Shown here piece after piece: positions 39,440 to 49,045 of a DNA stretch of 64,000 nucleotides. Location: positions 124,001 through 188,000 of the forward strand of contig FZQZ01000003.1 of the NCBI GenBank assembly GCA_900199555.1, read 5' to 3'. A model generated the notes under the pieces. That model was not told the DNA's origin. It did no database searches and saw nothing but the letters and a program-made list of their open reading frames with translations. Position numbers and translations under genes: made by a program. Each line of letters opens with the position of its first letter. Position 1 is the first letter of the stretch. Source of the stretch: Prevotellaceae bacterium MN60. GTDB taxonomy: Bacteria; Bacteroidota; Bacteroidia; Bacteroidales; Bacteroidaceae.

Positions 39440-42153
39440 GCCGCAGTCTCCTCCTTTCCTTCTTCGTCGGCATCCTCATTGGAGGCATCAGGCTTTTCTG
39501 AATTACCAGCATCACCTTTCTCCGCGTCACGTCTCTTCAACAGGTTGAACATCTCACGATAAAGTGGTCGATTCTTCAACTTATATTTATAAGTCTTACG
39601 CAAATCCTCATTGACATGACTCTCGTTATGATAATAACGGAAGTATGTCTTCGTTGGATCCAGGTCGAAACAATGTTGGAAATAACCTAAATACTGCGGA
39701 ATACCCTTGAGTTTATCAGCATCAACAATTGTTGAGTTCTTCTTCTCTTTTGACACTGTTGTTTCAGGTGCCAATGGAGGTTCCTCGTTGTTATGTTCCT
39801 TTTTATACTGCAAGAGTTTTGCATTATACTCCTCCAGGGCTTTTGCCTTTACAGGATCATCCCACTGGTCAGCCTGATATTGCGACAACTTCTCCGAAGT
39901 CCAACGATAGAACTGACTATCATTTTCGCCTTCGCCATCATCACTTCCGTACGATGGTAAGGGTTCTTCGCTCTTGTTGTTATACAAATGCTGTGCTGAT
40001 AGAATGCCTTTCAAATACCATTTGCGTGGATTATTATCATCCATTTTGTTAATCCACTGCATGGCCTGGTCGCGCTGTCCCCACTCTTCTATCTCTGTAT
40101 ATAGAATGGCCTTATTCTCGTCACTCATCGCCAACACAGCACCTTTAGCACGCTGATAGTCTGCCTCCTCCTTGGCCGTACGCCTTGCTTTGAAGTGTAA
40201 CTTCTTTAAGTTGATGAGGTTCTCCAATTGTTCTGTACCCTCATCCTCAACCTTACAGTCTTTCAACCACTCTATTAGGAACAAAGCCGTATCGACTTTC
40301 TGTTCCATATAGTAACATGCTGCCTGATTAGCAACAATCTGCTGGCGATTAAACTTAATGTTACCACGTCCAGCCACATATTGGTCTACATTGATACCAT
40401 AGCCTGCACCGACTTTTCCTCTACGTTTGAAATCGATAAATGGTTTAAGGATTTCCACATTCGGGGTACCACGCTTCATCTGCTGTATAGCCATCAGATT
40501 ACAAACATACGGCGATAGCACGTTTTCTTTTTCATAGTCTGGCATACTCACAATCTCGCGATAGGCAATTGTAGTCAGAGTATCTATCTCCAAACTATCC
40601 TCTAATAAGTCATATAGATTATAGAAGTCGCCCGTAGAGAAATGCTTCGTTCCTTCCCAATAGTCTTTCTTAAATGTACGGAAGGCTTGAACACATTCCT
40701 CTGGTTCCATCGGACGATTATTCTGATACATGTATCTACACGTCATAGCACGTTGATTGTTCAGTATAGGTACTATATCAAATTCGTAAAAGTTCAACTG
40801 CTTAATCTGACTATAGCGAGCTTGATCATCTGCAGTAGATTCGATGATTTCTTCAATTTTCTCTGCTTGCAACACCTTATCGATATTACGCAGTGCCTTA
40901 GCCACATCATTCCATGTATGTACTTCAGTCGTAATGCGTGGTGTGACAGCCACGCGGCCCAACATATTTCTTGCCACATTAGCACGTTGGCGCGCTAACT
41001 CCTCATTCACTTTCATAGAGCCATCAGGGGATGCGCCACCCACAATCGTCAGTTCTACTAACGAGTTACCATACGACGCAATTTCCCTTACAAACTTATT
41101 CTGTACAACAGCATTCAGTGAGTCTTGAATAAGTTTGCTAGTACCAACCTCAAAGCGCAGGTCAATCTTTGTATTTTTCTTTTGGAATTGTGACTCCGCC
41201 TTCTCATAGAACTCTTGTGTTAGTTCAATATCGTGCAAAGCGGCCGTAAAGTCCAACATCTTAAACGGACGACGTTTCAGACAAGTACCCTCTAGATCCT
41301 TTCGAAAATAAGGATGATGAAAATCTTCAAAAACATAAGTACATGGACCACGGAACGAACGATCTTTCATCGTTGACGGTTTAGGCCACACAAGCGTTGT
41401 ATCCAACACGAAACGCAGGTCTTCTCTCAGGACAGCATTTCGGCGATAATATCCAGCCAGTTTATCGTTCTTATCATAGTCAAAAGCCATGCGCTTATTT
41501 TGCATGTGATGATATGTCTCGCCTTCGAAAACCAACGAAGCCAGATACCCTAGTGTATCTTCCGTCTGGCAATCGACCGCAAATGTCTGAATGATTAATC
41601 GAGAATCAGTACGAGCCGTACCAGGAGCTAGTTCTATGTGGATATTAAATCGTTCATTACCGTCATCAGCATCATCCGTACTTACCACATTGATGTCTAA
41701 CTGTCGCAGATCACCCAAAGCCACCACCGTCTTTGTCTGTTTCAGTTTCATGACGATGTCTTTATACTGTGTCTTACCCTTTTCGATATCCACCATCAGG
41801 ACCTCACCATCCTCCTCGTCAACAAAGATAAGAGCCATAGACGCCATTGCATTCTTTTTGAATACTCCACGCTTAGCACGAGCATCAATACTATATTCAT
41901 TACGAATATTCGTCATCTCCACTTCGCGTTCAGCATCATCTTTCACCTTGGCAAGTTGCAACTTACGATAAGCCTCACGAGCTATCTTTTTATCCAAGAC
42001 GCCATACCACAAGACATCAGGACCATCCACTCGCTCACCAGCATCGTTAACGAACTTGATATTACCTCTGACCTGCATAGTCTCAGATTCTTCCTCTTGA
42101 GCCATCAACGTCAGGGGTAATAGAAGTAGCAGTATTGCGAGTAGTTTTCTCAT
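39436..42153 (-). CDS. OmpA-domain protein of the surface-fibre locus
   Basis: 905 residues with a signal peptide (RKLLAILLLLLPLTLMAQ). The N-terminal 320 residues are beta-rich. Residues about 330-420 match an OmpA-type peptidoglycan-binding fold (IDLRFEVGTSKLIQDSLNAV, VELTIVGGASPDGSMKVNEE LARQRANVARNML). The C-terminal half is helical with TPR-like spacing and ends in a long Glu/Asp/Lys tail. It likely ties the surface structure to the cell wall, as OmpA-domain proteins do in other fimbrial loci. It overlaps the barrel gene by 4 nt. Confidence 0.75.
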   Translation of the reverse strand: MRKLLAILLLLLPLTLMAQEEESETMQVRGNIKFVNDAGERVDGPDVLWYGVLDKKIAREAYRKLQLAKVKDDAEREVEMTNIRNEYSIDARAKRGVFKKNAMASMALIFVDEEDGEVLMVDIEKGKTQYKDIVMKLKQTKTVVALGDLRQLDINVVSTDDADDGNERFNIHIELAPGTARTDSRLIIQTFAVDCQTEDTLGYLASLVFEGETYHHMQNKRMAFDYDKNDKLAGYYRRNAVLREDLRFVLDTTLVWPKPSTMKDRSFRGPCTYVFEDFHHPYFRKDLEGTCLKRRPFKMLDFTAALHDIELTQEFYEKAESQFQKKNTKIDLRFEVGTSKLIQDSLNAVVQNKFVREIASYGNSLVELTIVGGASPDGSMKVNEELARQRANVARNMLGRVAVTPRITTEVHTWNDVAKALRNIDKVLQAEKIEEIIESTADDQARYSQIKQLNFYEFDIVPILNNQRAMTCRYMYQNNRPMEPEECVQAFRTFKKDYWEGTKHFSTGDFYNLYDLLEDSLEIDTLTTIAYREIVSMPDYEKENVLSPYVCNLMAIQQMKRGTPNVEILKPFIDFKRRGKVGAGYGINVDQYVAGRGNIKFNRQQIVANQAACYYMEQKVDTALFLIEWLKDCKVEDEGTEQLENLINLKKLHFKARRTAKEEADYQRAKGAVLAMSDENKAILYTEIEEWGQRDQAMQWINKMDDNNPRKWYLKGILSAQHLYNNKSEEPLPSYGSDDGEGENDSQFYRWTSEKLSQYQADQWDDPVKAKALEEYNAKLLQYKKEHNNEEPPLAPETTVSKEKKNSTIVDADKLKGIPQYLGYFQHCFDLDPTKTYFRYYHNESHVNEDLRKTYKYKLKNRPLYREMFNLLKRRDAEKGDAGNSEKPDASNEDADEEGKEETAA

Positions 42154-42180
42154 ATCCGTTCTTTGTTTTTAAAGGTATGA

Positions 42181-42741
42181 TTATCTCAGAATGTACGACA
42201 CCGATATGCCAACACGTGTAGGCAACAAATAATAGCCAGTAGCGTTTGCACGTTGTACCCCATCGAGAGAATAGTCTATATCATAATTATCTGTTGCAAA
42301 ATACTCCTTACGAGTATAGAAGAATACTCCAAAGCCACTATGAAAGTCTATGCTTAGACGCTCTGTCAGATTCCACACATATCCATAAGTTACACCTATG
42401 CCAAATCCATAGCCATCATATACTTTACCCTTACGTTTCACATCAAACAATGCTGCAATGCCTCCAGCACCTACAAACCATTTATTGATAGGACGTCCAG
42501 AGAACCAATAACGGTATTCTGGTTGGATGGCTGAAATCTTAAAGTCTTTCCCTAAAAGTCCCTTACTGTATAATGCATTAATACCAATAGAGCTGCGATT
42601 GCCTGTCACTATCTCCAAGCCCAGACTGGGAGCCATCAGCATATCGCTGGTAACTTCGGTATTCACTACCACCAGCTGTGCCTTTGTCTCCATACTGAAG
42701 ATGAATAGCAACATTATTGCAAACAACGGGCTTCTCATCAT
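42181..42741 (-). CDS. DUF3575-type outer-membrane barrel protein, small copy
   Basis: 186 residues with a signal peptide (FAIMLLFIFSMETKAQ). It has an eight-stranded beta-barrel pattern (SLGLEIVTGNRSSIGINALY, YRYWFSGRPINKWFVGAGG, YGFGIGVTYGYVWNLTERLS, VGISVSYILR). It resembles DUF3575 proteins that accompany fimbrillin genes. First gene of the second transcription unit of the locus, with its own promoter at 42762-42792. Confidence 0.75.
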   Translation of the reverse strand: MMRSPLFAIMLLFIFSMETKAQLVVVNTEVTSDMLMAPSLGLEIVTGNRSSIGINALYSKGLLGKDFKISAIQPEYRYWFSGRPINKWFVGAGGIAALFDVKRKGKVYDGYGFGIGVTYGYVWNLTERLSIDFHSGFGVFFYTRKEYFATDNYDIDYSLDGVQRANATGYYLLPTRVGISVSYILR

Positions 42742-42761
42742 TGGTAAATATTAACTATTTG

Positions 42762-42792
42762 CAAATATACGAATAAATAGATAAAGAACAAA
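42762..42792 (-). promoter_or_regulatory. Internal promoter of the surface-fibre locus
   Basis: Minus-strand TTTG (42789-42792), 19 nt spacing and TATATTTG (42762-42769), with a leader of about 16 nt. It separates the anchor genes (DUF3575, OmpA, barrel, TPR) from the fimbrillin genes. Confidence 0.8.
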
Positions 42793-42819
42793 AAGATTGT
42801 CTATTATTTCTTCTTTTTA

Positions 42820-42864
42820 ATAACAATGGCGAGGCCGAAGGGCTTTCAGCCCCGTCATTGTTAT
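42820..42864. terminator. Long hairpin after the third fimbrillin gene
   Basis: ATAACAATGGCGAGGC pairs with GCCCCGTCATTGTTAT (16 bp with two imperfect pairs) around a CGAAGGGCTTTCA loop. It follows the fimbrillin stop by 18 nt in minus sense. There is no T-run after it, so it may be a terminator of unusual type or an RNA-stabilising hairpin. Confidence 0.6.
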
Positions 42865-42882
42865 GAAAAACGGTTCCATAGA

Positions 42883-44232
42883 CTAATCGGTTACATCTAT
42901 TGTATCTTCTTCAACATAATCATCCAGCTGAGCAGTCATCTGTCCGCGAGTCTGATCCATAAAGAAGATGTTACCACCAATAGAGATTCTAACCGTATAG
43001 GATTTACCACTCTTCCATCCACCCTTATCTTCAGAATCCATAGGGTCAGGATCTGGAGCTGCTACCTCGATGGGCTGCAGTGTCGTATATAGATTCCCGT
43101 AATTATCCCGCAGGAATACCTTCAATTTGAGAGTGGACTTAGAATGGCTCTTGTATACCGGCGGTATCATGATGCAATCACCAACATCTATGTAATCGCT
43201 AGTGTTAAGAACATACTTATAATGTCCATTTACTTTCGCGCCAATGCTTGAGTCATCAACATCACGTAGCCAGAAGTGCCCATTGACCACTACTTTCTCC
43301 TCAGGTTGTCCGTTTACAGTAACTGTTTTCTTGGGTAGATCATTCTTCAATTTAGGAGGCAAATAATCGTCCATATTTAAGACGAAATTATAGTTATTCC
43401 AATTATTGACAAGAGTTCCATTATCATACTTGGCTAACGACACCTTCATAATATTGGGAAAGTCTGAAAAACAAATACTGTCTACGTGCATCTCACGTTC
43501 GCAATCTTCCTTTAGCTTCACCTTAAACTTCAATCTGCTAGTCAGATGTTTGAAGTTATAATATGGTTTGTGGTCAGGAGTGATATTATCAACACCCACA
43601 GCTTCGAAATACTGTTGACTATATGCCTTCGCGTCAGTTTCAGGATCGATACTAACATGAGGATCATCAGCAATAGCAGTAAAGACATCATCATTACCAT
43701 CAATTGGAATGAATGCCAAAACTGCTGTTTCTGTTCTTACAGTATATTCTGTTCTAGGGTGATAGGCAGCAAACTTATATGCATACCAATCCTTCTTGGG
43801 ATAGTAGTGCTTTTCGTCTGGATTATCCCATGCGATATACCCTACGTTGTTTCCACTACTAAGTGGTTCAATATGGGCACTTACGTTGTTCTGCCATAGA
43901 TTCAGAATTTGCCATAATGTACTACTATATCCACTCAATTTGGGTTCTTGAGCATCTGCTTCATTGATTTTTTTGGTACCAATACAAAAGATGCCCATCG
44001 TTCCCGAGCGGAATGCACCATTAACATTAGAAGAACCTCTAGTGAGTTCTACAGAAGCACTGCCAGTGATACCAGCGAACTCTATAGGAATATCACCCAT
44101 CAATTCTTCACGAGTGACATTCTCTTCTTCAACATCTGGCACTACTGGTTTTTCCACTAACAAGTCGTCGTTACTAGAACAACCTGCCAGCAGAAGCATC
44201 ATCATGCCATATACATAATATTTTTTCTTCAT
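42883..44232 (-). CDS. Fimbrillin-family lipoprotein 3
   Basis: 449 residues. Lipoprotein signal with lipobox LLAGC (Cys18). An acidic stretch precedes a VELTRGSS motif at 61-68 (Arg65), then two transthyretin-like beta domains typical of Mfa/FimA proteins (YKFAAYHPRTEYTVRTETAV, YYNFKHLTSRLKFKVKLK). In type V pili such lipoproteins are cleaved after an Arg at this position so that a strand groove opens for polymerisation. Probably a minor or tip subunit; the exact role is unknown. Confidence 0.82.
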   Translation of the reverse strand: MKKKYYVYGMMMLLLAGCSSNDDLLVEKPVVPDVEEENVTREELMGDIPIEFAGITGSASVELTRGSSNVNGAFRSGTMGIFCIGTKKINEADAQEPKLSGYSSTLWQILNLWQNNVSAHIEPLSSGNNVGYIAWDNPDEKHYYPKKDWYAYKFAAYHPRTEYTVRTETAVLAFIPIDGNDDVFTAIADDPHVSIDPETDAKAYSQQYFEAVGVDNITPDHKPYYNFKHLTSRLKFKVKLKEDCEREMHVDSICFSDFPNIMKVSLAKYDNGTLVNNWNNYNFVLNMDDYLPPKLKNDLPKKTVTVNGQPEEKVVVNGHFWLRDVDDSSIGAKVNGHYKYVLNTSDYIDVGDCIMIPPVYKSHSKSTLKLKVFLRDNYGNLYTTLQPIEVAAPDPDPMDSEDKGGWKSGKSYTVRISIGGNIFFMDQTRGQMTAQLDDYVEEDTIDVTD

Positions 44233-44272
44233 GAATTCAAAGTTTAAGTAATACTTCGCTTGATTCGTGAAG

Positions 44273-44305
44273 GGGCAGCAGCCCCCTATCGGGGTACTGC
44301 TGTCC
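44273..44305. other. Hairpin between fimbrillin genes 2 and 3
   Basis: GGGCAGCAGCCCC-CTAT-CGGGGTACTGCTGTCC folds as an inner CCCC/GGGG stem, a two-base bulge and an outer CAGCAG/CTGCTG stem. It lies 21 nt after the fimbrillin 2 stop with no T-run. It may damp downstream expression or protect the upstream mRNA. Confidence 0.55.
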
Positions 44306-44326
44306 TATACAATCAGAATAATTGAA

Positions 44327-46162
44327 TTACTCATCACCTGCGTCAAGATCACCACCATCTTCCCAAGGCTCAGAAGTAGCTTCACCATTCAGTACCTCAC
44401 CATCAGAGTAGAGGGTAATGGTTACGTTGTAGTTCTTACCAGCCTGGAATGCGCCGAGCGATCTTGCGCCACCAATCATTGTATAATTGTTAACAGTGAT
44501 AGCCTCGGTAGTCTTTGTTACCTGAACAGCCTGAGATGCACTCTGTTTCTTCCAATACTTATAAGTAACAAATACCTGATAGCCACTATTAGCAGCATCG
44601 TCAGATGGAGCAGCCAGCATAGGTTCACCTACGGTAGCTACTTCAGCAGTACCAGCTGCAGCAGCAACTTCGGCAGTGTAAACAATCTGATAATACTTGC
44701 CATCATCTGTATTGTGGAAGTACTTACCATCGTTTGCCTGAATGGTAGCAGCAGCCAAATCTGCAGCATCTACATCTCCACCCTGAAGAGCAGGGTCAAG
44801 TGCGCCATATGCAGTTGCATCCATTGCCGGCTGTTCAACAGCATCTGTATGTGCAGCAGCACCAGCAGAATAACCAGTCCAACCAAGAACAACGGGGTCA
44901 ACATCAGCATTATCTACGAATGGAACCAGGTCACTTGTTACACCCAGAGATGTAGCCTTGTAGTCACACTCATAGTTCTTTGCAGTAGACTCATAAGAAA
45001 CACGATCTTCTGCTTTATACGTAAGGATATAACCCACAACAGATGGATCTGATGTTGCATCTAACATAGCCTGAAGTGTAGTCTTGCGTCCTGTAGGAAG
45101 ACCTGTCTCTGTAGACAAATCATTGCTATCATAAACATCCATCGTCAGCAAATCTCCCGTACCGATAGGATAAGAGGTTCTTCCAGCCATATCTACATAA
45201 CCAGTTGGATAATTTATATCTACGGATGCATTTGAGCTAACAATTACCATCGTAATCTTTGCTTTATCGTTCACTTCCTTCTTGCGACGCTGCAACTGGA
45301 AGGTTGTCAGGGTTGAGGGGTCAGCCCAATCTTGAGCAGCATCCCATACAATACGGTCAGGCTCTACATCGCCAGTATATGCTACTACCAACTCACCTGT
45401 AGCCTTAGACTTCAGGGTGATATTGGTAATCTGATAACCAGGCTGCCAGTTTGCATCGGTAGTTGGGTTTGTTGCAGCAGTAGTGATATCTCTTGACTTT
45501 GCCTTAACCTTAAATGTCAAGCTGCTCAACAAGTGCTTAAAGCTCAGGTTTGGCTTCACACCATTGCGTGCAGACTTAGCAGAATAGATATTGTTAGGAT
45601 TAGCTGCTGCATAAGCTGCATCAGAAGGAGCAGTTGTTGCAACCATGATATCCTGTGTACCATCAATCACGAATGGCACCTTAATCATATCAGCAGTTGC
45701 ATTATCATAACCTTGGAAGTCAACTTCACCAGCATTTAATACTTCACTATTATCCAGGCGATAGCCCCAGAAGTCATAAACGGCAGCACCATTGGCGCTC
45801 GTAGTAGGATAGTAGATAGCGTCGTTGTCCAAAGAAACCACTGCAGTACCTGTAGCAGTCATCTTGGTACCTTTGATAATAGAAGTTTGACGAGCTAGAT
45901 CCTCATAAGCACCCATCATGGTACCCTTTTCCAGCATCAAAACGCTGAATTCCTGACCAGCCCACTGATCACCAGTGCTAGTATCACCCACACGACCAGT
46001 ACCACGAGATACTTCTACTGTTGGAGCAATTCCAATCTCAATCTTTGCAGGAGCATTCTCGTCAAGCGCATTTTCACGCGCATTACCGATAACGTCATCA
46101 GACGAACAACTTGCGAACAGAGCTGCTGTTGCGACAAGTGCTAGATAAAACTTTTTGTTCAT
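44327..46162 (-). CDS. Fimbrillin-family lipoprotein 2, probable main structural subunit
   Basis: 611 residues, lipobox LFASC (Cys19). The cleavage-like motif VEVSRGTG has Arg53. Fimbrillin beta domains follow (ADMIKVPFVIDGTQDIMVAT, NGVKPNLSFKHLLSSLTFKV, NYTMIGGARSLGAFQAGKNY NVTITLY). Residues about 420-500 hold an Ala/Asp-rich insertion (AADLAAATIQANDGKYFHN) unlike the neighbours. The protein is Ala-rich and acidic (ends GGDLDAGDE). Being the longest and followed by a stable hairpin, it may be the most expressed subunit; this is inference. Confidence 0.82.
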   Translation of the reverse strand: MNKKFYLALVATAALFASCSSDDVIGNARENALDENAPAKIEIGIAPTVEVSRGTGRVGDTSTGDQWAGQEFSVLMLEKGTMMGAYEDLARQTSIIKGTKMTATGTAVVSLDNDAIYYPTTSANGAAVYDFWGYRLDNSEVLNAGEVDFQGYDNATADMIKVPFVIDGTQDIMVATTAPSDAAYAAANPNNIYSAKSARNGVKPNLSFKHLLSSLTFKVKAKSRDITTAATNPTTDANWQPGYQITNITLKSKATGELVVAYTGDVEPDRIVWDAAQDWADPSTLTTFQLQRRKKEVNDKAKITMVIVSSNASVDINYPTGYVDMAGRTSYPIGTGDLLTMDVYDSNDLSTETGLPTGRKTTLQAMLDATSDPSVVGYILTYKAEDRVSYESTAKNYECDYKATSLGVTSDLVPFVDNADVDPVVLGWTGYSAGAAAHTDAVEQPAMDATAYGALDPALQGGDVDAADLAAATIQANDGKYFHNTDDGKYYQIVYTAEVAAAAGTAEVATVGEPMLAAPSDDAANSGYQVFVTYKYWKKQSASQAVQVTKTTEAITVNNYTMIGGARSLGAFQAGKNYNVTITLYSDGEVLNGEATSEPWEDGGDLDAGDE

Positions 46163-46235
46163 AAGCTTTAAAATTAAGTTAATAAATAAGGTAAAATAAA
46201 TTTTGTTCTCAATTTCAATCTATATATAATAAAGA

Positions 46236-47654
46236 TTAATCACTACCATCTTCCAGCGGGTCACCTTGTACATCGATGTTACCACCTTCCTCCCAACCAT
46301 CGAGACCGACATTCATCTCTAATGGTCGTAAACCATACACACCTATATTGACATTATATATCAAACCACCCATAAACTGGTATTCGCCAGTCTGCGGATT
46401 CATACTTTCATCTATTTTCGGTGCGGTAATAGTATATATCGCACTAATCTCATTAGAATTGCGCTCTCCTGTCACAGGATTAATACCGCTCAACTCCTGA
46501 GTATAAACTATATGCATCTTATATTCTGTATCAGGAGCCAGCAACAAATCTCCACCAATAACGGTGCCACCATTCTTCATCCAATCCTGTGAATCCATGC
46601 CTGGTTCCCAATTTACAATGTTGTTCTTGGGCACCAAAGGTACGAAAGGAGAAGAAGCCTCGCCATCAGGATTACGCTCACCTAACGCAATATCAATTCT
46701 ATCATCATCAAATGAAGAGAAACCTATTTCCTTCGTATCAGCACTAGCCACTACGAGATTTCCGGTATGACGACTACTTAATGTAATACGTTCTATCTGC
46801 ACCTTGTTGGCCGAAGCATCAGCTGGATAGCAAACAAAACGAATGCGAGGTAACAAGTGCTTGATTGTTACAATCGGATCAATACCATGATCGGCAGCAT
46901 AGCGGCTGTAGTTCCCTATATTCAGGATATAGTTGCGCTCAATATCTGATAGTTTTGCTGCTGCATCTGGATAATATTCATTCAACACCTGTGGGGTAAG
47001 TCTTGGCGAACAACCAACCATATAGTCACGAGCGCCATCAATCTCTACATCATAAGACACTTTGTCCGTACTACGATGAGTATTTTCGATAGTAGGTTTG
47101 AAGTCATCAAGATGATATACAAAGAAGTTGTAGCCCTTATCGGCATGTCTCGTATAGTAATAGAGTATACTATCTACTCTCAGATTAGCACGTTTCATGT
47201 GCAACTTGAGGTCGCCATCAGGATCCAGCTTTGCAGCCATACCTTCTATGGAGGATATACCATCTATCAAGCAGTCTCCATGAGTATCATTCTCATCACC
47301 AGAGCGCTTGGTATAGTCTGGTACAACAGCATCGTTACCTTGCTCGTCACGACGGTCACGGAAAGCGAAGATATGGAAGAATGCCTGTTGATAATGTTCC
47401 GTGATATAGTCGTCGGTACCATCAGGTATCGTAAACGGACCTGTACCACGTGTAGCCTGTGAGATACTAAAACTATTGGCACCTATCAATACATTAACAG
47501 GAACCTTACCATTGGTGTTCATGCTGCTCTCTGTATTCTTCAAGTCATCCGACATTACAGGCTCGTATTCTACACCAGGATACGATTCACTGGAGCAAGC
47601 TACCAAGCATGCTACAGCCATCATCACCATTATGTATCTTCCTATATATCTCAT
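46236..47654 (-). CDS. Fimbrillin-family lipoprotein 1
   Basis: 472 residues. Lipobox CLVAC (Cys20). Maturation-like motif SQATRGTG with Arg69. Fimbrillin-type blocks (YDVEIDGARDYMVGCSPRLT, DPIVTIKHLLPRIRFVCYPA, YQFMGGLIYNVNIGVYGLRP) and an end DGWEEGGNIDVQGDP similar to fimbrillin 2. It lies 29 nt after the DUF5119 gene. Likely a pilus subunit at the base or tip. Confidence 0.82.
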   Translation of the reverse strand: MRYIGRYIMVMMAVACLVACSSESYPGVEYEPVMSDDLKNTESSMNTNGKVPVNVLIGANSFSISQATRGTGPFTIPDGTDDYITEHYQQAFFHIFAFRDRRDEQGNDAVVPDYTKRSGDENDTHGDCLIDGISSIEGMAAKLDPDGDLKLHMKRANLRVDSILYYYTRHADKGYNFFVYHLDDFKPTIENTHRSTDKVSYDVEIDGARDYMVGCSPRLTPQVLNEYYPDAAAKLSDIERNYILNIGNYSRYAADHGIDPIVTIKHLLPRIRFVCYPADASANKVQIERITLSSRHTGNLVVASADTKEIGFSSFDDDRIDIALGERNPDGEASSPFVPLVPKNNIVNWEPGMDSQDWMKNGGTVIGGDLLLAPDTEYKMHIVYTQELSGINPVTGERNSNEISAIYTITAPKIDESMNPQTGEYQFMGGLIYNVNIGVYGLRPLEMNVGLDGWEEGGNIDVQGDPLEDGSD

Positions 47655-47683
47655 TTCCTAATATATTTCTCTCAACAGATACC

Positions 47684-49045
47684 TCACAACTCTAGAGGCT
47701 CACCATTCTCATCCGTGCTGACATCTGAACAGAATGTCCAATCATTGATGCCACCTTGCGAGGATCCGCTTTGAACACCCTTGGCAGAAACTACTGCTGT
47801 TGTCTCTATATCGAGAACAGCATGATCTACACGTTTTGTGGCGTATTGATAGTCATCGCTATACGCTATCAAATCGGCTTTCACCAACGAATCATACAGA
47901 TTCAAACGCCCCTGCACACGACGAGTACTTCCTTTGCGTAACACACCAGCCTCATCCACTTGTTCAGTATGGCTGTATATCGCTATCTGCATGATACCAG
48001 GGCCAGACACATTGGCAGGGTTCTCACTATGCAGGATGCTCAATACATTGATATTGCCATGCACACGTATATCCTCATTAGTAGTTGTATCGTCTATTTT
48101 ATTTCCGTTTGTATTCTCCAGTGTCGTGCGAAACAGCATCTTTCGTGTCTTAGCCAAATAGAGGTGTCCATCAAAAACACCCACTTTGCTTGGGATTCCT
48201 GAGATTTCAGCTATCACCGAGTCAACCACGAAAGGAGTCCCATCTGCCAACTCCTTCTTGATATTGAAGTATATATCCACATTCTGTGTCAGCATCCTAG
48301 GCTGGAACTGAATATTCATATCAATATTCTGCCCTATCTCCAACAGTTCTTTACGATCCACATAGATGGCAGGACACTCTGTACGGACATACTTAAATCC
48401 CTGATTATAGTCCTGATAGTTCTTTCCTGGCACATCCAGTTTCTCATCATCTAGGTCATAGACCTTATATTCTAATCCAATCTCTGAATACTGTAATCCT
48501 GTACCTGCAGCATTTAAGTACTCATTGACATTACGATAATACACATTCGACGTATCAGTTTCCATTGTGAAGAAGTTATACGTTCCGGCAGGTAACGTAA
48601 AATGATCGACAACAATCTCTTCTGAAGTAGTTGGCTCAGTCTCTCCCCCTTCATCAGGATTGGATTCCGAACCCTCACCACCGTTATTCGGCTTTTCGGG
48701 ATCTACCACTACACCAATAACCGTTGGATCTGATTCTGGCTTTGGCTCAGGATCCACCGCATCGGGATCCACCCACTCCGTTACATTAGCAGGTGCATTA
48801 TAGAAATAATGTCCACGCAGGTTCTCGGTAGATACTATCATACCGAATTTGCGATGATTTACCACACGTACAGCCATGATTGTCATGGAGTCTGGTGGTG
48901 TTGTTCCTTCTGGCCAAACATAGTTCATACGAACATTGCCTTCATGTACAGCATGTGTAGCATCTTCACAGAGGCCTGCATCCGTACAGCTATCAACGAG
49001 CAACATGCACACAACAGCAGGAAGTAGCATCCATTTATTCCTCAT
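47684..49045 (-). CDS. DUF5119-type lipoprotein of the surface-fibre locus
   Basis: 453 residues. Lipobox LLVDSC (Cys20). Early VRMNYVWPEGTTPPDSMTI segment and a Pro/Glu/Ser-rich loop (95-145: DPEPKPESDPTVIG ... EGSESNPDEGG). The beta-rich remainder (YNFFTMETDTSNVYYRNVNE) fits DUF5119 proteins found next to fimbrillins; these may anchor or cap the fibre. Its ATG overlaps the upstream DUF3575 stop by 11 nt, indicating coupling. Confidence 0.72.
   Translation of the reverse strand: MRNKWMLLPAVVCMLLVDSCTDAGLCEDATHAVHEGNVRMNYVWPEGTTPPDSMTIMAVRVVNHRKFGMIVSTENLRGHYFYNAPANVTEWVDPDAVDPEPKPESDPTVIGVVVDPEKPNNGGEGSESNPDEGGETEPTTSEEIVVDHFTLPAGTYNFFTMETDTSNVYYRNVNEYLNAAGTGLQYSEIGLEYKVYDLDDEKLDVPGKNYQDYNQGFKYVRTECPAIYVDRKELLEIGQNIDMNIQFQPRMLTQNVDIYFNIKKELADGTPFVVDSVIAEISGIPSKVGVFDGHLYLAKTRKMLFRTTLENTNGNKIDDTTTNEDIRVHGNINVLSILHSENPANVSGPGIMQIAIYSHTEQVDEAGVLRKGSTRRVQGRLNLYDSLVKADLIAYSDDYQYATKRVDHAVLDIETTAVVSAKGVQSGSSQGGINDWTFCSDVSTDENGEPLEL

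Noticed and set aside
44267..45052. 261-codon plus-strand ORF opposite fimbrillin 2
   Set aside because: Cys/Ser-rich composition typical of an antisense frame; the opposite strand holds a clear lipoprotein gene.
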